In this document: positions 18,340-30,395 of the stretch, one piece after another | Position numbering within the stretch: position 1 is the stretch's first letter | Layout of the letters: every line of letters begins with the position of its first letter | NCBI RefSeq assembly: GCF_002263215.1 | Contig: NZ_NLFK01000002.1 | Span: forward strand, 1 to 64,000 | Length of the DNA stretch: 64,000 bases | Reading direction: 5' to 3' | Origin: Actinobacillus seminis | Lineage (GTDB): Bacteria > Pseudomonadota > Gammaproteobacteria > Enterobacterales > Pasteurellaceae | The notes under the pieces: generated by a model | What the model was told of the DNA's origin: nothing | Database searches by the model: none | What the model saw: only the letters and a program-made list of their open reading frames with translations | Position numbers and translations under genes: made by a program

Positions 18340-18698
18340 ACAGGCAACACGATACGTATTTATCAGGAAATTCATTTTTTACTCATTTTAAAAGTTGATT
18401 TACCACAAAAACAGCTTTTTTTATGCAAAAAAACAGAAAAGAGACCTCATAAAGTGGCGTGAACGTTATTATTTGGTTAAAATGGATCGCTAATTTTTTA
18501 TCAAAAATTAACGATGCGGTTTGTTGTGATGGCAAACGGAGCATTATAAACCGAATTTGAGTTTTAATTTATATGGTGGCGAAATAGCGCGTTGTTTGCG
18601 CTTACATTTCAAAAATCATTACTCAAGACGAGGTTACCGCAAGGTTTGTTGGTTGTGGTAGCTGTATTTTTAATCTAACGAAAAGTAGTGCAAACAAT
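18340..18698 (+). promoter_or_regulatory. Leader and promoter region of the nqr operon
   Basis: A 359-base gap without a gene. A weak promoter candidate is TTGTTG (18521-18526), 18 bases, TATAAA (18545-18550). It would give a leader of about 140 bases with a small AGCGC/GCGCT stem near 18587-18604. I see no riboswitch and no convincing ArcA or FNR palindrome. Confidence 0.35.
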
Positions 18699-20039
18699 AT
18701 GATTACGATTAAAAAAGGATTGGATCTTCCTATTTCGGGAAAACCAGAACAAGTAATCCATAACGGTAATATGATTACCGAAGTTGCTTTGCTTGGTGAA
18801 GAGTATGTGGGGATGCGCCCTTCAATGAAGGTGCGTGAAGGTGATGTGGTAAAAAAAGGTCAGGTGCTTTTTGAAGACAAAAAGAATCCGGGCGTTTTAT
18901 TTACTGCACCCGCCAGCGGTACTGTAACTGCGATTAATCGTGGTGCTAAGCGGGTGTTGCAATCAGTGGTAATTAAGGTGGAAGGTGATGAGCAAATCAT
19001 GTTTGCCAAATATACTGCCGATGAATTAAAAACCTTGAGTTCAGAACAAGTTCGTCAAAACTTGCAAACTTCAGGATTATGGACCGCACTTCGTACTCGT
19101 CCATTTAGTAAAGTGGCCGCAGTTGATGGTGTTCCGTCTTCAATTTTTATCAATGCTATGGATACCAATCCGTTAGCGGCGGATCCTGTGGCGGTGTTAA
19201 AAGAAAATGAACAAGATTTTATTGATGGATTAACGGTATTAAGTCGTTTACATGAAGGTAAATTACATTTATGTAAAGCCGGCAATAGCAATATTCCGAC
19301 AGTTGATCTTGCTAATGTTGAAGAGCATGAATTTAGCGGGCCTCATCCGGCGGGATTAAGCGGAACGCATATTCATTTCATTGATCCGGTCAGCGCGAAA
19401 AAATCCGTTTGGTATATTAATTACCAAGATGTGATTGCGATCGGTAAATTATTTACTACAGGTGAGTTTTATAACGGTCGCGTAGTCGCTTTAGCCGGTC
19501 CGCAAGTGAAAAATCCGCGTTTAGTACGTACAGTACTTGGTGCGAATCTTTCTCAATTAACCGCTAACGAATTGAATGAGGGTGAAAATCGTGTGATTTC
19601 AGGTTCGGTGCTAAATGGACATAAAGCGGTCGGTCCTGTCGATTATTTAGGACGCTATGCGTTGCAGGTTTCTGTGATTGCAGAAGGGCGTGATAAAGAA
19701 TTCCTTGGTTGGATTATGCCGGGTGCAGATAAGTTCTCAATTACCCGTACGGTCTTAGGACATTTCAGCAGCAAATTATTTAATTTTACTTCTGCGGTGA
19801 ACGGTGGGCATCGTGCCATGGTACCAATTGGTGCTTATGAGCGTATTATGCCGCTGGACATTATTCCGACGTTATTATTGCGTGATTTAGCATCAGGCGA
19901 TACGGATTCTGCACAAGCATTAGGTTGTTTAGAGTTGGACGAAGAAGATTTGGCGCTTTGTACCTTTGTTTGTCCGGGTAAAAACGAATATGGTCCAATG
20001 CTTCGCGCCGCTTTAGATAAGATCGAGAAGGAAGGTTAA
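18699..20039 (+). CDS. nqrA: Na+-translocating NADH:quinone reductase subunit A
   Basis: 446 residues, full length. The N-terminal [15 protein letters not shown] and the central [20 protein letters not shown] region are characteristic. NqrA is the soluble cytoplasmic subunit of the six-subunit Na+ pump that moves electrons from NADH to ubiquinone. First gene of nqrABCDEF; the next gene starts two bases after the stop. Minus-orientation uptake core at 19083-19091. Confidence 0.97.
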   Translation: MITIKKGLDLPISGKPEQVIHNGNMITEVALLGEEYVGMRPSMKVREGDVVKKGQVLFEDKKNPGVLFTAPASGTVTAINRGAKRVLQSVVIKVEGDEQIMFAKYTADELKTLSSEQVRQNLQTSGLWTALRTRPFSKVAAVDGVPSSIFINAMDTNPLAADPVAVLKENEQDFIDGLTVLSRLHEGKLHLCKAGNSNIPTVDLANVEEHEFSGPHPAGLSGTHIHFIDPVSAKKSVWYINYQDVIAIGKLFTTGEFYNGRVVALAGPQVKNPRLVRTVLGANLSQLTANELNEGENRVISGSVLNGHKAVGPVDYLGRYALQVSVIAEGRDKEFLGWIMPGADKFSITRTVLGHFSSKLFNFTSAVNGGHRAMVPIGAYERIMPLDIIPTLLLRDLASGDTDSAQALGCLELDEEDLALCTFVCPGKNEYGPMLRAALDKIEKEG

Positions 20040-20041
20040 AA

Positions 20042-21280
20042 ATGGGTTTGAAACATCTTTTAGAGAAAATGGAACCTGCATTTTTACCGGGCGGTAAATA
20101 TGAAAAATGGTATGCGTTATTTGAAGCAACTGCCACTTTCTTATATACGCCGGGTACGGTAACAAGCAAAGCCTCACATGTTCGTGATGCGTTAGATTCA
20201 AAACGCATGATGGTGTTGGTATGGCTTGCGTTGTTCCCTGCAATGTTCTATGGCATGTTTAATGTCGGTTCGCAATCATTAATGGCATTAAATGTCGGTG
20301 ATTTTGATCAAAACGTTGCAACCAATGTTGCCAATGATTGGCATTTTGCTTTAGCAAATATGCTCGGATTGCTGTCACAAGATGCCGGTGTACTGGCTAA
20401 AATGGTTTTAGGTGCCGTTTTCTTTTTGCCAATTTATGCGGTTGTATTCTTGGTGGGTGGCTTCTGGGAAGTGTTATTTGCGATGGTGCGTAAACATGAA
20501 ATTAACGAGGGTTTCTTCGTGACGTCTATTTTGTTAGCGTTAATCGTGCCGCCAACATTGCCATTGTGGCAAGCCGCATTAGCTACCACTTTCGGTGTGG
20601 TTGTTGCCAAAGAAGTTTTTGGAGGGGTAGGTAAAAACTTTATGAACCCGGCATTAGCGGGTCGTGCGTTTTTATTCTTCGCTTATCCTGCTCAAATTTC
20701 GGGTGATTTAGTGTGGACCGCAGCTGATGGGTTTTCCGGTGCAACACCGTTATCTCAATGGTCTATGGGCGGTGAAGCAGCATTAAAACACGTAGCAACG
20801 GGTCAACCAATTCAATGGATGGATGCATTTTTAGGAAATATTCCGGGATCTATCGGTGAAACCTCAACATTAGCATTGTTAATTGGTGCGGCAATTATTG
20901 TGTTCGCACGTATTGCATCTTGGCGGATTATCGCAGGTGTAATGATCGGTATGATCGCAACATCGGCATTATTTAACGCTGTCGGTTCAGCGACAAATCC
21001 ATTGTTTGCTATGCCTTGGTATTGGCATATGGTATTAGGTGGTTTTGCATTAGGGATGTTCTTTATGGCTACGGATCCGGTATCAGCTGCTTTCACCAAT
21101 AAAGGTAAATGGTGGTATGGTATTTTGATCGGAGTAATGTGTGTGTTAATTCGATTTATCAACCCGGCCTATCCGGAAGGGATGATGCTGGCAATTTTGT
21201 TTGCTAACTTATTTGCACCGTTATTCGACTACCTCGTAGTTCAAGCAAATATCAAACGTCGGAGAGCGCGCAATGGCTAA
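20042..21280 (+). CDS. nqrB: Na+-translocating NADH:quinone reductase subunit B
   Basis: 412 residues, integral membrane subunit with about ten helices. It carries the covalent FMN attachment motif D-G-F-S-G-A-T, with the modified Thr at residue 235, and [20 protein letters not shown]. NqrB also contributes the Na+ path and riboflavin site. The Thr is flavinylated by ApbE, encoded downstream at 24707. The 3' end overlaps nqrC by 8 bases. Confidence 0.97.
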   Translation: MGLKHLLEKMEPAFLPGGKYEKWYALFEATATFLYTPGTVTSKASHVRDALDSKRMMVLVWLALFPAMFYGMFNVGSQSLMALNVGDFDQNVATNVANDWHFALANMLGLLSQDAGVLAKMVLGAVFFLPIYAVVFLVGGFWEVLFAMVRKHEINEGFFVTSILLALIVPPTLPLWQAALATTFGVVVAKEVFGGVGKNFMNPALAGRAFLFFAYPAQISGDLVWTAADGFSGATPLSQWSMGGEAALKHVATGQPIQWMDAFLGNIPGSIGETSTLALLIGAAIIVFARIASWRIIAGVMIGMIATSALFNAVGSATNPLFAMPWYWHMVLGGFALGMFFMATDPVSAAFTNKGKWWYGILIGVMCVLIRFINPAYPEGMMLAILFANLFAPLFDYLVVQANIKRRRARNG

Positions 21281-22049
21281 GTTTAATAAAGACAGTGTAG
21301 GCGGAACAATTTCGATTGTTGTGCTGTTGAGTTTGGCTTGTTCTGTTATTGTAGCGGGCTCAGCGGTTTTACTGAAAACCCCTCAAGAAGAACAAAAACA
21401 ACTTGATAAACAAAAAAATATTTTAAGTGTGGCGGGTTTGCTACAAGCAAATACTAAAAACAGCGAAGTTAAAGATATTTTTGCTAAAAATATCGAAGCT
21501 CGTTGTGTGGATTTGGATTCCGGCGATTACGTGGATTGTCCGGTAAATTTTGATGCGAAAGCCGCAGCCAAAAATCCGCAAACAAGCACCGCACTCACAC
21601 CGGAAGAAGATACAGCCGGTATCCGCAGTCGTGAAAATTTAGTGGAAGTTTATTTAGTGAAAGATGCGAATGCACAAACTTCACAAATTGTGCTTCCTAT
21701 TTACGGACGCGGTTTATGGTCAACCATGTACGGTTTCTTATCCGTTCAACCGGATGGTAATACCGTTAACGGTATTACTTACTATGAACACGGTGAAACA
21801 CCGGGACTGGGGGGCGAAATTGAAAACCCTCGTTGGCAAGCACAGTTTGTTAATAAAAAATTATTTAACGAACAAGATCAGCCGGCATTACACGTAGGGA
21901 AAGCCGCATCTGCTGACAAAGAACACGGAATTGATGCTATTTCCGGTTCAACATTAACCAGTAACGGGGTAAATAAAACCTTTAAATTCTGGTTAGGTCA
22001 GAAAGGTTTTGGTCCGTATTTAGCGAAATTAAAAGCGGGGGCTCACTAA
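21273..22049 (+). CDS. nqrC: Na+-translocating NADH:quinone reductase subunit C
   Basis: 258 residues. One N-terminal membrane helix (about 12-34) and a periplasmic FMN domain. The flavinylation motif is D-A-I-S-G-S-T-L-T, with the FMN-bearing Thr at residue 227; Ser in place of Ala fits the known S(T)GA(S)T pattern. [15 protein letters not shown] is also typical. It overlaps nqrB and touches nqrD (shared base at 22049). Confidence 0.97.
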   Translation: MAKFNKDSVGGTISIVVLLSLACSVIVAGSAVLLKTPQEEQKQLDKQKNILSVAGLLQANTKNSEVKDIFAKNIEARCVDLDSGDYVDCPVNFDAKAAAKNPQTSTALTPEEDTAGIRSRENLVEVYLVKDANAQTSQIVLPIYGRGLWSTMYGFLSVQPDGNTVNGITYYEHGETPGLGGEIENPRWQAQFVNKKLFNEQDQPALHVGKAASADKEHGIDAISGSTLTSNGVNKTFKFWLGQKGFGPYLAKLKAGAH

Positions 22050-22672
22050 TGGCAAGCTCAAATCTTAAAAATTTATTGTTATCACCGGTTGTTAATAACA
22101 ACCCGATTGCATTACAAATTCTCGGTATTTGTTCTGCGTTAGCGGTAACAACAAAACTTGAAACCGCGATTGTTATGGCAATTGCAGTGAGTTTAGTAAC
22201 TGCGTTTTCCAGTTTCTTTATCTCTTTAATCCGTAACTACATTCCAAATAGTATCCGTATTATTGTGCAAATGGCGATTATCGCTTCTTTGGTAATCCTA
22301 GTTGACCAAATTTTACGTGCTTATGCTTATGGTTTATCTAAACAACTTTCCGTTTTCGTCGGTTTGATTATTACGAACTGTATCGTAATGGGACGCGCGG
22401 AAGCTTATGCAATGAAATCCGGTCCGGTGGAAAGTTTTGTGGATGGTATCGGTAACGGATTAGGCTATGGTGCAATGTTGATCACCGTGGCGTTTATTCG
22501 CGAATTAATCGGTTCAGGTAAGCTATTCGGTATGACGGTATTCCAAACTATCAATGATGGCGGTTGGTACCAAACTAACGGTTTATTCTTACTTGCACCA
22601 AGCGCATTCTTTATCATTGGTTTCATTATCTGGGGTCTTAGAACGTGGAAACCGGAGCAGGTGGAGAAATAA
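22049..22672 (+). CDS. nqrD: Na+-translocating NADH:quinone reductase subunit D
   Basis: 207 residues, six-helix membrane subunit of the RnfE/NqrD family. [20 protein letters not shown] and [14 protein letters not shown] are diagnostic; the Cys in the second motif contributes to the intramembrane iron centre shared with NqrE. The next gene starts after three bases. Confidence 0.97.
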   Translation: MASSNLKNLLLSPVVNNNPIALQILGICSALAVTTKLETAIVMAIAVSLVTAFSSFFISLIRNYIPNSIRIIVQMAIIASLVILVDQILRAYAYGLSKQLSVFVGLIITNCIVMGRAEAYAMKSGPVESFVDGIGNGLGYGAMLITVAFIRELIGSGKLFGMTVFQTINDGGWYQTNGLFLLAPSAFFIIGFIIWGLRTWKPEQVEK

Positions 22673-22675
22673 TTT

Positions 22676-23272
22676 ATGGAACATTATCTTAGCCTTTTCG
22701 TTAAATCCGTATTTATCGAAAATATGGCACTTTCCTTCTTCTTGGGAATGTGTACTTTCCTTGCAGTATCCAAAAAGGTCTCTACTGCCTTTGGTTTAGG
22801 GGTTGCGGTAACCGTGGTATTGGGTATTTCCGTACCGGCTAATCAATTGGTATATGATCTTATTTTGAAGGAAGGCGCATTGGTGGAGGGTGTTGATTTA
22901 ACTTTCTTAAACTTCATCACTTTTATCGGTGTAATTGCAGCGTTAGTTCAAATTCTCGAAATGATTTTGGATAAATACTTCCCCGCACTTTATAACGCAT
23001 TAGGGATCTTTTTACCGTTAATTACGGTAAACTGTGCAATCTTTGGGGGCGTATCATTTATGGTGCAACGTGACTACAACTTCGGCGAATCCGTGGTGTA
23101 CGGTTTTGGTGCCGGTATCGGTTGGATGTTAGCGATTGTTGCGCTTGCCGGTATTACTGAAAAAATGAAATATGCGGATGTTCCTGCAGGTTTACGTGGT
23201 TTAGGGATTACCTTTATCAGCGTAGGTTTGATGGCGCTTGGCTTTATGTCGTTTTCAGGTATTCAGTTGTAA
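22676..23272 (+). CDS. nqrE: Na+-translocating NADH:quinone reductase subunit E
   Basis: 198 residues, six-helix membrane subunit, pseudo-symmetric partner of Nqr[16 protein letters not shown] and [19 protein letters not shown] carry the two cysteines that bind the intramembrane iron centre with NqrD. NqrM, encoded at 25757, is the factor needed for that centre. Confidence 0.97.
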   Translation: MEHYLSLFVKSVFIENMALSFFLGMCTFLAVSKKVSTAFGLGVAVTVVLGISVPANQLVYDLILKEGALVEGVDLTFLNFITFIGVIAALVQILEMILDKYFPALYNALGIFLPLITVNCAIFGGVSFMVQRDYNFGESVVYGFGAGIGWMLAIVALAGITEKMKYADVPAGLRGLGITFISVGLMALGFMSFSGIQL

Positions 23273-23286
23273 AAAGGGGATACTAA

Positions 23287-24510
23287 ATGGAAATTACACT
23301 AGGTATTGCAATGTTTACCGTCATCGTTTTGGTTTTAGCGGTATTGATTTTATTTGCTAAATCAAAATTGGTGAATTCCGGTGACATTACTATTGAAATT
23401 AATGATGATCCGAGCAAGGCAATTAATTTACCGGCCGGCGGAAAATTATTAGGTGCCTTGGCAAGTAAAGGTATCTTCGTATCATCCGCTTGTGGCGGCG
23501 GCGGTTCTTGCGGTCAATGCGTAGTTAAAGTATTAGAAGGCGGTGGCGATATTTTACCGACCGAATTGTCTCATATTTCTAAACGTGAAGCTAAAGAAGG
23601 TTATCGTCTTTCATGCCAAGTTAACGTTAAAAACAGCATGAAAATTGAGTTGCCGGAAGACGTGTTTGGCGTGAAAAAATGGGAATGTACCGTTATTTCT
23701 AACGATAACAAAGCTACCTTTATTAAAGAGCTTAAATTAGCGATTCCGGAAGGCGAAGAAGTGCCATTCCGTGCCGGTGGTTATATTCAAATCGAAGCGG
23801 ATCCACATACGGTAGCATATAAAGATTTTGATATTCCGGAAGAATACCATGAAGATTGGAACAAATACGACTTATGGCGTTATGTATCCAAAGTGGACGA
23901 GCATATTATCCGTGCTTACTCCATGGCGTCTTATCCGGAAGAGAAAGGCATCATTATGCTTAATGTGCGTATCGCAACGCCTCCACCACGTAACCCGGAT
24001 GTTCCGCCGGGTCAAATGTCCTCTTATATTTGGTCATTAAAACCGGGTGATAAAGTTACGATTTCCGGTCCATTCGGTGAATTCTTCGCGAAAGAAACTG
24101 ACGCTGAAATGGTATTTATCGGTGGTGGTGCCGGTATGGCGCCAATGCGTTCTCATATCTTTGACCAATTAAAACGTTTACATAGTAAACGTAAAATGTC
24201 ATTCTGGTATGGTGCGCGTTCTAAACGCGAAATCTTCTATCAAGAAGACTTCGACCAATTACAAGCTGAAAATGATAACTTCGTATGGCACGTTGCACTA
24301 TCAGATGCGTTGCCGGAAGATAATTGGACAGGTTACACCGGCTTTATCCACAACGTGCTTTATGAGAACTATCTCAAAAATCATGAAGCGCCGGAAGATT
24401 GTGAATACTATATGTGTGGACCTCCGGTCATGAATGCCGCGGTAATCAAAATGTTGAAAGACTTAGGCGTTGAAGACGAAAACATCTTATTAGATGATTT
24501 CGGTGGTTGA
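23287..24510 (+). CDS. nqrF: Na+-translocating NADH:quinone reductase subunit F
   Basis: 407 residues. One N-terminal membrane helix (about 3-24), a ferredoxin domain with [2Fe-2S] ligands C69, C75, C78 and C110, then a ferredoxin-NADP reductase-like domain with the FAD motif RAYSMAS and the NADH site [14 protein letters not shown]. It is the electron entry point of the pump. AAAGGGGA precedes the ATG. A terminator follows at 24531. Confidence 0.97.
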   Translation: MEITLGIAMFTVIVLVLAVLILFAKSKLVNSGDITIEINDDPSKAINLPAGGKLLGALASKGIFVSSACGGGGSCGQCVVKVLEGGGDILPTELSHISKREAKEGYRLSCQVNVKNSMKIELPEDVFGVKKWECTVISNDNKATFIKELKLAIPEGEEVPFRAGGYIQIEADPHTVAYKDFDIPEEYHEDWNKYDLWRYVSKVDEHIIRAYSMASYPEEKGIIMLNVRIATPPPRNPDVPPGQMSSYIWSLKPGDKVTISGPFGEFFAKETDAEMVFIGGGAGMAPMRSHIFDQLKRLHSKRKMSFWYGARSKREIFYQEDFDQLQAENDNFVWHVALSDALPEDNWTGYTGFIHNVLYENYLKNHEAPEDCEYYMCGPPVMNAAVIKMLKDLGVEDENILLDDFGG

Positions 24511-24530
24511 TGCAACCAAAACCATAAAAG

Positions 24531-24555
24531 AGCGGTCAGATTTCTGACCGCTTTC
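24531..24555 (+). terminator. Stem-loop after nqrF
   Basis: AGCGGTCAGA (24531-24540), loop TT, TCTGACCGCT (24543-24552), then TTTC. A perfect 10-bp stem with only a short T run, so partial read-through into apbE and nqrM is plausible. The stem contains GCGGTCA, the second half of an extended uptake sequence, but not the full core. Confidence 0.65.
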
Positions 24556-24706
24556 ACCATTCTTGCGGTTGATAAAAATTTGTTGCAGATAAACTATGAC
24601 AAAGAAGATAATTTTCTTTCCAAGAAAAAGCAATATGGCATTTGGCAGAAATAACTGAATTACCATATTAGATATGATTTTAAAAAATGCGTTTAGGCAG
24701 TGGAAT

Positions 24707-25753
24707 ATGATGAAAATAAAACAATTAACGACATGGCTTGGCGCCATTATTTTAATATTGATGCTCGCGGCTTGCGACAACTCGCCGGAATTAGTCAGCC
24801 TCAGCGGTCATACTATGGGGACGACCTATTCGATTAAATATGTGAATTCCGGAGAAACCCCATTATCACCAGATGAAGTCCATGAGAACGTAGAAAACAT
24901 TTTGAAAGATGTTAATAATAAAATGTCCACTTACATTCCAACGTCGGAATTAAGTCAATTTAATCACAATACACAAATTAATACACCAATTGAAGTTTCA
25001 GCAGATTTAGCGATGGTGATCAAAGAAGCTATTCGCTTAAATCAAATAACTGAAGGAAAATTGGATGTGACCGTGGGATCATTGGTTAACCTGTGGGGAT
25101 TTGGTCCGGAAAAACGCGTTGATAAACGTCCTACAGATCAAGAACTTGCCGAACGCCGAGCATGGATTGGTATTGATAAATTAAAATTAACTGAGCAATT
25201 TGGTAAGTTTTATCTTGAAAAAAGCGTTCCACAGCTCTATATTGACCTTTCTTCCATTGCGAAAGGTTTTGGCGTTGATCAGGTTGCCAACTATATTGAA
25301 AAAATCAATAAAACCGATTACTTGGTAGAAATTGGCGGCGAAATTCGCGCTAAAGGAAAAAATATTGAGAACAAACCTTGGCAAATTGCGATCGAAAAAC
25401 CGAAATTTGATGGTTCTCGCGCTGTCGAAGAAATTATTGGATTGCATAATTTAGCCATGGCAACCTCGGGTGATTATCGTAATTATTTTGAAGAAAATGG
25501 ACAGCGTTTTTCACACGAAATTGATCCGGCAACGGGGTTACCTATTCAGCATCGCTTAGCTTCTATCACCGTGTTATCGCCTTCATCAATGACCGCTGAT
25601 GGATTATCCACAGGATTATTTGTGCTGGGGGATGAACGCGCGTTACAGATCGCGGAAAAGGAAAATTTGGCAGTTTATTTAATTATCAAGACAGATAAAG
25701 GATTTGAAAATAAAATGTCATCCGCGTTTAAGAAGCTGATGCAACAGGAGTAA
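24707..25753 (+). CDS. apbE: FAD:protein FMN transferase ApbE
   Basis: 348 residues from ATG 24707. Lipobox LMLAAC with Cys23, then the ApbE domain: SGHTMGTTYSIKY, IDLSSIAKGFGVDQVANYI, EIGGEIRAKG and the metal site in MATSGDYRNYF and SHEIDPATG. ApbE moves FMN from FAD onto Thr of flavoproteins. Its position after nqrABCDEF points to NqrB and NqrC as substrates. An earlier in-frame ATG (24674) would spoil the signal peptide. Confidence 0.95.
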   Translation: MMKIKQLTTWLGAIILILMLAACDNSPELVSLSGHTMGTTYSIKYVNSGETPLSPDEVHENVENILKDVNNKMSTYIPTSELSQFNHNTQINTPIEVSADLAMVIKEAIRLNQITEGKLDVTVGSLVNLWGFGPEKRVDKRPTDQELAERRAWIGIDKLKLTEQFGKFYLEKSVPQLYIDLSSIAKGFGVDQVANYIEKINKTDYLVEIGGEIRAKGKNIENKPWQIAIEKPKFDGSRAVEEIIGLHNLAMATSGDYRNYFEENGQRFSHEIDPATGLPIQHRLASITVLSPSSMTADGLSTGLFVLGDERALQIAEKENLAVYLIIKTDKGFENKMSSAFKKLMQQE

Positions 25754-25756
25754 ACT

Positions 25757-26011
25757 ATGCAATTATTTATGATCACTTTCGGCATTTTTATGCTGGTTAT
25801 TTTAGGAATGGCGTTGGGTTATATTTTCAAGAAAAAAGCTATCACGGGGAGCTGCGGCGGTATTGCTGCACTTGGGCTACAGAAAGTGTGTGACTGTGAA
25901 GAACCTTGCGATACGCTACAGGCAAAATTGGATGCCGGTGATGAAAAAGCCATTGCGGAATATGAAGAAAAATTTGCTAAAAAAGCGGTACAATTTTACG
26001 AAGTAAAATAA
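25757..26011 (+). CDS. nqrM: NqrM, maturation factor for the Na+-NQR iron centre
   Basis: 84 residues (former DUF539). One N-terminal membrane helix (about 4-24) and a cysteine cluster [21 protein letters not shown] (Cys at about 33, 45, 47, 51). It is the known factor for installing iron between NqrD and NqrE. It starts three bases after apbE. Together the eight genes nqrA-F, apbE and nqrM give the pump plus both dedicated maturation steps. Confidence 0.93.
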   Translation: MQLFMITFGIFMLVILGMALGYIFKKKAITGSCGGIAALGLQKVCDCEEPCDTLQAKLDAGDEKAIAEYEEKFAKKAVQFYEVK

Positions 26012-26048
26012 TGGAAAAAATGACCGCACTTTACTTTATAGGATAATA

Positions 26049-27200
26049 ATGAAATCAAAAACATACGAACAATATTTTGCACCGCTTAGCGAGCAACAAC
26101 GGGCGGTAAATCGTAGTAAAAAAGTCATCTGCGGGATGTCCGGAGGGGTGGATTCTTCCGTATCCGCCTTTATTCTTCAACAACAAGGCTACCAGGTGGA
26201 AGGCTTGTTTATGAAAAACTGGGAAGAGGACGACGATACGGATTATTGCACTGCCGCCGCCGATTTAGCGGATGCACAGGCAGTATGCGATAAACTTGGT
26301 ATTAAGCTACATAAAATTAATTTTGCCGCAGAATATTGGAATAATGTATTTGAACATTTTTTGGCGGAATACCAAGCCGGTCGCACACCAAATCCGGATA
26401 TTTTGTGCAACAAAGAAATTAAATTTAAGGCGTTTTTGGAATATGCCGCGGAAGATTTAGGTGCTGATTATATTGCGACAGGGCATTATGTGCGTCGTCG
26501 TGATCTGCCGGATGGGGCGCAACTTTTACGCGGGCTGGATCCAAATAAAGATCAAAGCTATTTCCTTTATACATTAAGCAAATATCAGGTGGCGCAAAGT
26601 TTGTTCCCGGTTGGTAATATTGAAAAACCGGTTGTGCGAGCGATAGCTGAAGATCTTGGCTTGATAACGGCGAAGAAAAAAGATTCTACCGGAATTTGTT
26701 TTATTGGTGAGCGTAAATTTAAAGACTTTTTAGCTCGTTACCTGCCGGCACAACCCGGCAATATTCGAACCTTGGAGGGCGAAATTATCGGGCATCACCA
26801 AGGATTGATGTATCACACCCTAGGTCAGCGCAAAGGCTTAGGTATCGGAGGAATTAAAGGCAAAGATGAAAATGCTTGGTATGTAGTCAAAAAAGACTTG
26901 AAAAACAATGAATTAATTGTAGCACAAGGCTTGGATAATTCTGCTTTATTATCCCGCGGATTAATCGCGCAGCAATTGCATTGGGTCAATCGTCAATCGA
27001 TACATGAAGCTTTTCGTTGCACAGTTAAAACCCGCTACCGTCAACAGGATATCCCTTGCAACGTCATCCCTGTCAACGATGACTGCATTAAAGTGTGTTT
27101 CGACGAGCCGCAAATTGCGGTCACGCCGGGACAATCCGCGGTTTTTTACCAAGGCGAAGTGTGCCTTGGAGGAGGGATTATTGATATACAGTTGAAATAA
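26049..27200 (+). CDS. mnmA: tRNA-specific 2-thiouridylase MnmA
   Basis: 383 residues. It thiolates U34 of Lys, Glu and Gln tRNAs. PP-loop [12 protein letters not shown], catalytic cysteines C120 ([11 protein letters not shown]) and C217 ([12 protein letters not shown]), and the C-terminal [16 protein letters not shown] are intact. It has its own ribosome site (TAGGAT). A minus-orientation uptake core lies just upstream (26023-26031). Confidence 0.96.
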   Translation: MKSKTYEQYFAPLSEQQRAVNRSKKVICGMSGGVDSSVSAFILQQQGYQVEGLFMKNWEEDDDTDYCTAAADLADAQAVCDKLGIKLHKINFAAEYWNNVFEHFLAEYQAGRTPNPDILCNKEIKFKAFLEYAAEDLGADYIATGHYVRRRDLPDGAQLLRGLDPNKDQSYFLYTLSKYQVAQSLFPVGNIEKPVVRAIAEDLGLITAKKKDSTGICFIGERKFKDFLARYLPAQPGNIRTLEGEIIGHHQGLMYHTLGQRKGLGIGGIKGKDENAWYVVKKDLKNNELIVAQGLDNSALLSRGLIAQQLHWVNRQSIHEAFRCTVKTRYRQQDIPCNVIPVNDDCIKVCFDEPQIAVTPGQSAVFYQGEVCLGGGIIDIQLK

Positions 27201-27739
27201 TTTCTGTTTTTATCTGATCATAAAAAGTTAGATGGTTATTCAAAGGGCTGATTTTGATATTGTATCGGACTCAGTCTTTTTAGTTTTAATTGAATTTGTT
27301 ATGCATTATAGCAACGCACATCGTTATGGATTTCCTGTTTGACTTCATCAATACATTCAAAGGCTTTTTCGTAACGACCTTCTGTTTTCATTCGTTTGAA
27401 ACGTTATTAATGCACTCCGGAATCGGAGAAAAATAACGAAATGTCTTTTGGTAATGTTTGAAATAGAAACTCACAACTTGCTGTTTGAATGTTTGGTTGG
27501 ATTTAGTTATAAAAAATCTACACTTTAATCAATTGGACAGCCGGTTTAACTTTTTTTGCGCAGATTAAAATAACTGCACTTTTTTAGAATTAGATAAGGC
27601 GAGGTCAACGTTTTTCAGTTTTGTGATACAGAGCGAAATTCTTTTGATGATTGCTAAAAATGCTTTTTCTAAAAGGAAAAAATGTGTAAGAATATGAGAA
27701 CTTTTTATGACTGTTAATAGGATAACACAGGGTTTATTA
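27201..27739. other. Gap between mnmA and alaS with an IS3 remnant
   Basis: Bases 27232-27510 hold the IS3-family remnant listed separately. The rest (27545-27706) should hold the alaS promoter, but I could not pick a convincing -10/-35 pair. A near-match uptake core ACTGCACTT (one mismatch) lies around 27573-27581. Confidence 0.5.
27236..27508 (-). mobile_element. Internally deleted IS3-family element remnant
   Basis: Read on the minus strand, 27508 down to about 27430 encodes KSNQTFKQQVVSFYFKHYQK, like the start of IS150-type OrfA. The frame then breaks and joins the end of OrfB: KRMKTEGRYEKAFECIDEVK, then CYNA-stop-QIQLKLKRLSPIQYQNQPFE and a stop at 27236. Almost all of the catalytic core is missing and internal stops are present. 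A related 3' end lies at 50862-50991 in the opposite orientation. Confidence 0.75.
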
Positions 27740-30367
27740 ATGAAAACTACGGCTGAAATTAGAAAATCATTTCTTGATTTTTTTCATAGTAAGGGGCATC
27801 AAATTGTTGAGAGTGGTTCTCTCGTACCTGAAAATGATCCGACTCTTTTATTTACCAATGCCGGCATGAACCAATTTAAAGACGTTTTTCTCGGTATGGA
27901 CAAAAGAGCCTATTCTCGCGCAACTACTGCACAGCGTTGTGTCCGTGCCGGTGGTAAGCATAACGATTTAGAAAACGTTGGATATACTGCTCGTCACCAT
28001 ACTTTCTTTGAAATGCTTGGTAATTTCAGTTTTGGTGATTATTTTAAACATGACGCTATTAATTTCAGTTGGGAATTTTTAACTTCACCACAATGGTTAG
28101 GGTTGCCGAAAGAAAAATTATGGGTTACGGTTTATCAAACGGATGACGAGGCTTATGATATTTGGCACAACGAAGTAGGTATTCCGGCAGAACGTATTAT
28201 TCGCATTGGAGACAACAAAGGCGCGTCTTATGCCTCAGATAATTTCTGGCAAATGGGCGATACCGGACCTTGTGGTCCTTGTACAGAAATTTTCTATGAT
28301 CACGGTGAGCATATTTGGGGAGGACCACCGGGATCGCCTGAAGAAGACGGTGATCGTTATATTGAGATTTGGAATATTGTGTTTATGCAATTCAATCGTC
28401 AGGCAGACGGTACGCTGCACAATTTACCGAAACCATCCGTGGATACCGGTATGGGGTTGGAGCGTATCAGCGCAGTGATGCAGCATGTAAATTCCAACTA
28501 TGATATTGATATTTTCCAAAAATTAATTGCCAAAGCAGCGCAATTAACCGGGCAGACAGATTTAAGTAATAAATCATTGCGCGTGATCGCGGATCATATT
28601 CGTTCTTGCGCTTATTTGATTGCGGATGGCGTAATTCCATCAAATGAAGGGCGTGGTTATGTTTTACGTCGTATTATTCGTCGCGCGGTACGTCATGGAC
28701 ATTTACTTGGCGCCAAAGAGGCATTTTTCTATAAATTAGTGCCGACCTTGATCGAGGTGATGGCAGAGGCGGGTAAAGATGTCCAAGCCAAACAGGTGAA
28801 TGTAGAAAAGTTATTGCGTTTAGAGGAAGAACAATTTGCACGAACGCTAGAGCGTGGTTTGACGTTATTGGATGAAGCCTTGGTGAATGTCAAAGACAAT
28901 GTATTATCCGGTGAGGTGGCATTTAAACTTTATGATACCTTTGGTTTTCCGCTGGATTTAACCGCAGATGTATGTCGTGAGCGCAATATTAAAATTGATG
29001 AAGAAGGTTTTGAGCGTGAAATGGACGCGCAGCGTTCACGTGCGCAAGCTGCGAGCCAATTCGGTATGGATTACAGTAATGTCATTCGTGTGGATGGCGT
29101 GACAAAATTTGAAGGTTATACAGAATCAGAAAGTTTGGCAAAAGTGACCGCACTTTTCCATGATGGAAAAGCGGTAGAGCGTTTGGTTGCAGGGCAAAGT
29201 GGCATTGTTATTTTAGAAAATACGCCATTTTATGCAGAGTCAGGCGGTCAAATCGGCGATAGCGGTCGTTTAGAAGGTAATGCGTTGCATTTTGATGTGA
29301 AAGATACGCAAAAATATGGTCAAGTATTTGGCCATATCGGTGAGCTAACACAAGGCGAATTGCGCGTTGGTCAGTCAGTGAATGCGGTGGTGGATGTAGA
29401 ACGTCGCCAACAAACCTCATTAAATCACTCAGCAACCCATTTGTTACACGCCGCATTGCGTCAAGTTTTAGGGACGCATGTGGGACAAAAAGGATCCTTG
29501 GTCTCTGATGTGGCATTGCGTTTTGACTTTACTCATCAGGAAGCCATTAATAAGGCACAATTGGCGAAAATTGAGCGTTTGGTTAATCAACAAATTCGTG
29601 CGAATAATCCGATTCAAACAGATGTGATGGCATTGGATGAGGCAAAAGCCAAAGGGGCGATGGCACTTTTTGGGGAGAAATATGCTGATCAAGTGCGTGT
29701 CTTGACTATGGGAGATTTTTCTATCGAATTGTGCGGTGGGGTTCATGCGAAACGCACTGGTGATATCGGATTGTTTAAAATTATCAGTGAAACGGCGATT
29801 GCTGCGGGTATTCGTCGTATTGAGGCGGTGACCGGTGAAAATGCAATATCTTGGTTGTTCCATCAACAAGATTTACTCAATCAAAGCGCTGAGTTATTAA
29901 AATCTGATGTGAATTCGTTAGTGGAAAAAATTCAGCAGTTGCAAGACAAATCGAAGAAAAATGAGAAAGAATTGAGCGCATTAAAAGAAAAAATGGCAAT
30001 GCAAGCCAGCTCGGATTTAATTAAAAGTACGGTTAAAATTCATGGGGTTTCCGTTTTAATTCAACAGCTTGATGGAGTTGAAACAAAATCTTTGCGCGTG
30101 ATGGTTGATGATCTTAAAAATCAATTGGGTTCGGGAGTGATTGTATTTGCTTCCTCTTTTGAAGGGAAAGTGAACCTGGTTGTTGGAGTGACGCCTGATT
30201 TAACCACTAAAGTAAAAGCCGGTGAGTTGGTTAATTTAATGGCACAACAAGTTGGTGGAAAAGGGGGCGGACGTCCGGATATGGCAATGGCGGGCGGTTC
30301 TCAGCCTGAAAATATTGAAAAAGCACTGGCAGTTTGTGCTGAATGGTTACAGTCTCATATACAATAA
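27740..30367 (+). CDS. alaS: Alanyl-tRNA synthetase
   Basis: 875 residues from ATG 27740, chosen because [20 protein letters not shown] is the conserved start; the upstream ATG at 27707 adds 11 unrelated residues. Class II catalytic domain ([22 protein letters not shown]), editing domain with [12 protein letters not shown] and the distal metal site in [15 protein letters not shown], and the C-Ala domain ending [15 protein letters not shown]. The alaS-csrA order matches E. coli and H. influenzae. Minus-orientation uptake core at 29147-29155. Confidence 0.96.
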   Translation: MKTTAEIRKSFLDFFHSKGHQIVESGSLVPENDPTLLFTNAGMNQFKDVFLGMDKRAYSRATTAQRCVRAGGKHNDLENVGYTARHHTFFEMLGNFSFGDYFKHDAINFSWEFLTSPQWLGLPKEKLWVTVYQTDDEAYDIWHNEVGIPAERIIRIGDNKGASYASDNFWQMGDTGPCGPCTEIFYDHGEHIWGGPPGSPEEDGDRYIEIWNIVFMQFNRQADGTLHNLPKPSVDTGMGLERISAVMQHVNSNYDIDIFQKLIAKAAQLTGQTDLSNKSLRVIADHIRSCAYLIADGVIPSNEGRGYVLRRIIRRAVRHGHLLGAKEAFFYKLVPTLIEVMAEAGKDVQAKQVNVEKLLRLEEEQFARTLERGLTLLDEALVNVKDNVLSGEVAFKLYDTFGFPLDLTADVCRERNIKIDEEGFEREMDAQRSRAQAASQFGMDYSNVIRVDGVTKFEGYTESESLAKVTALFHDGKAVERLVAGQSGIVILENTPFYAESGGQIGDSGRLEGNALHFDVKDTQKYGQVFGHIGELTQGELRVGQSVNAVVDVERRQQTSLNHSATHLLHAALRQVLGTHVGQKGSLVSDVALRFDFTHQEAINKAQLAKIERLVNQQIRANNPIQTDVMALDEAKAKGAMALFGEKYADQVRVLTMGDFSIELCGGVHAKRTGDIGLFKIISETAIAAGIRRIEAVTGENAISWLFHQQDLLNQSAELLKSDVNSLVEKIQQLQDKSKKNEKELSALKEKMAMQASSDLIKSTVKIHGVSVLIQQLDGVETKSLRVMVDDLKNQLGSGVIVFASSFEGKVNLVVGVTPDLTTKVKAGELVNLMAQQVGGKGGGRPDMAMAGGSQPENIEKALAVCAEWLQSHIQ

Positions 30368-30369
30368 TA

Positions 30370-30395
30370 AAATTTGTGAGGTAACTCACAAGTTT
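30370..30395 (+). terminator. Stem-loop after alaS
   Basis: AAATTTGTGAG (30370-30380), loop GTAA, CTCACAAGTTT (30385-30395), with one U-G pair. The T run is poor, so it may be a weak terminator or an mRNA 3' stabiliser between alaS and csrA. Confidence 0.5.

Noticed and set aside
18340-18698. Riboswitch or small-RNA gene upstream of nqrA
   Set aside because: Only a short 5-bp GC stem and no known aptamer motif were seen.
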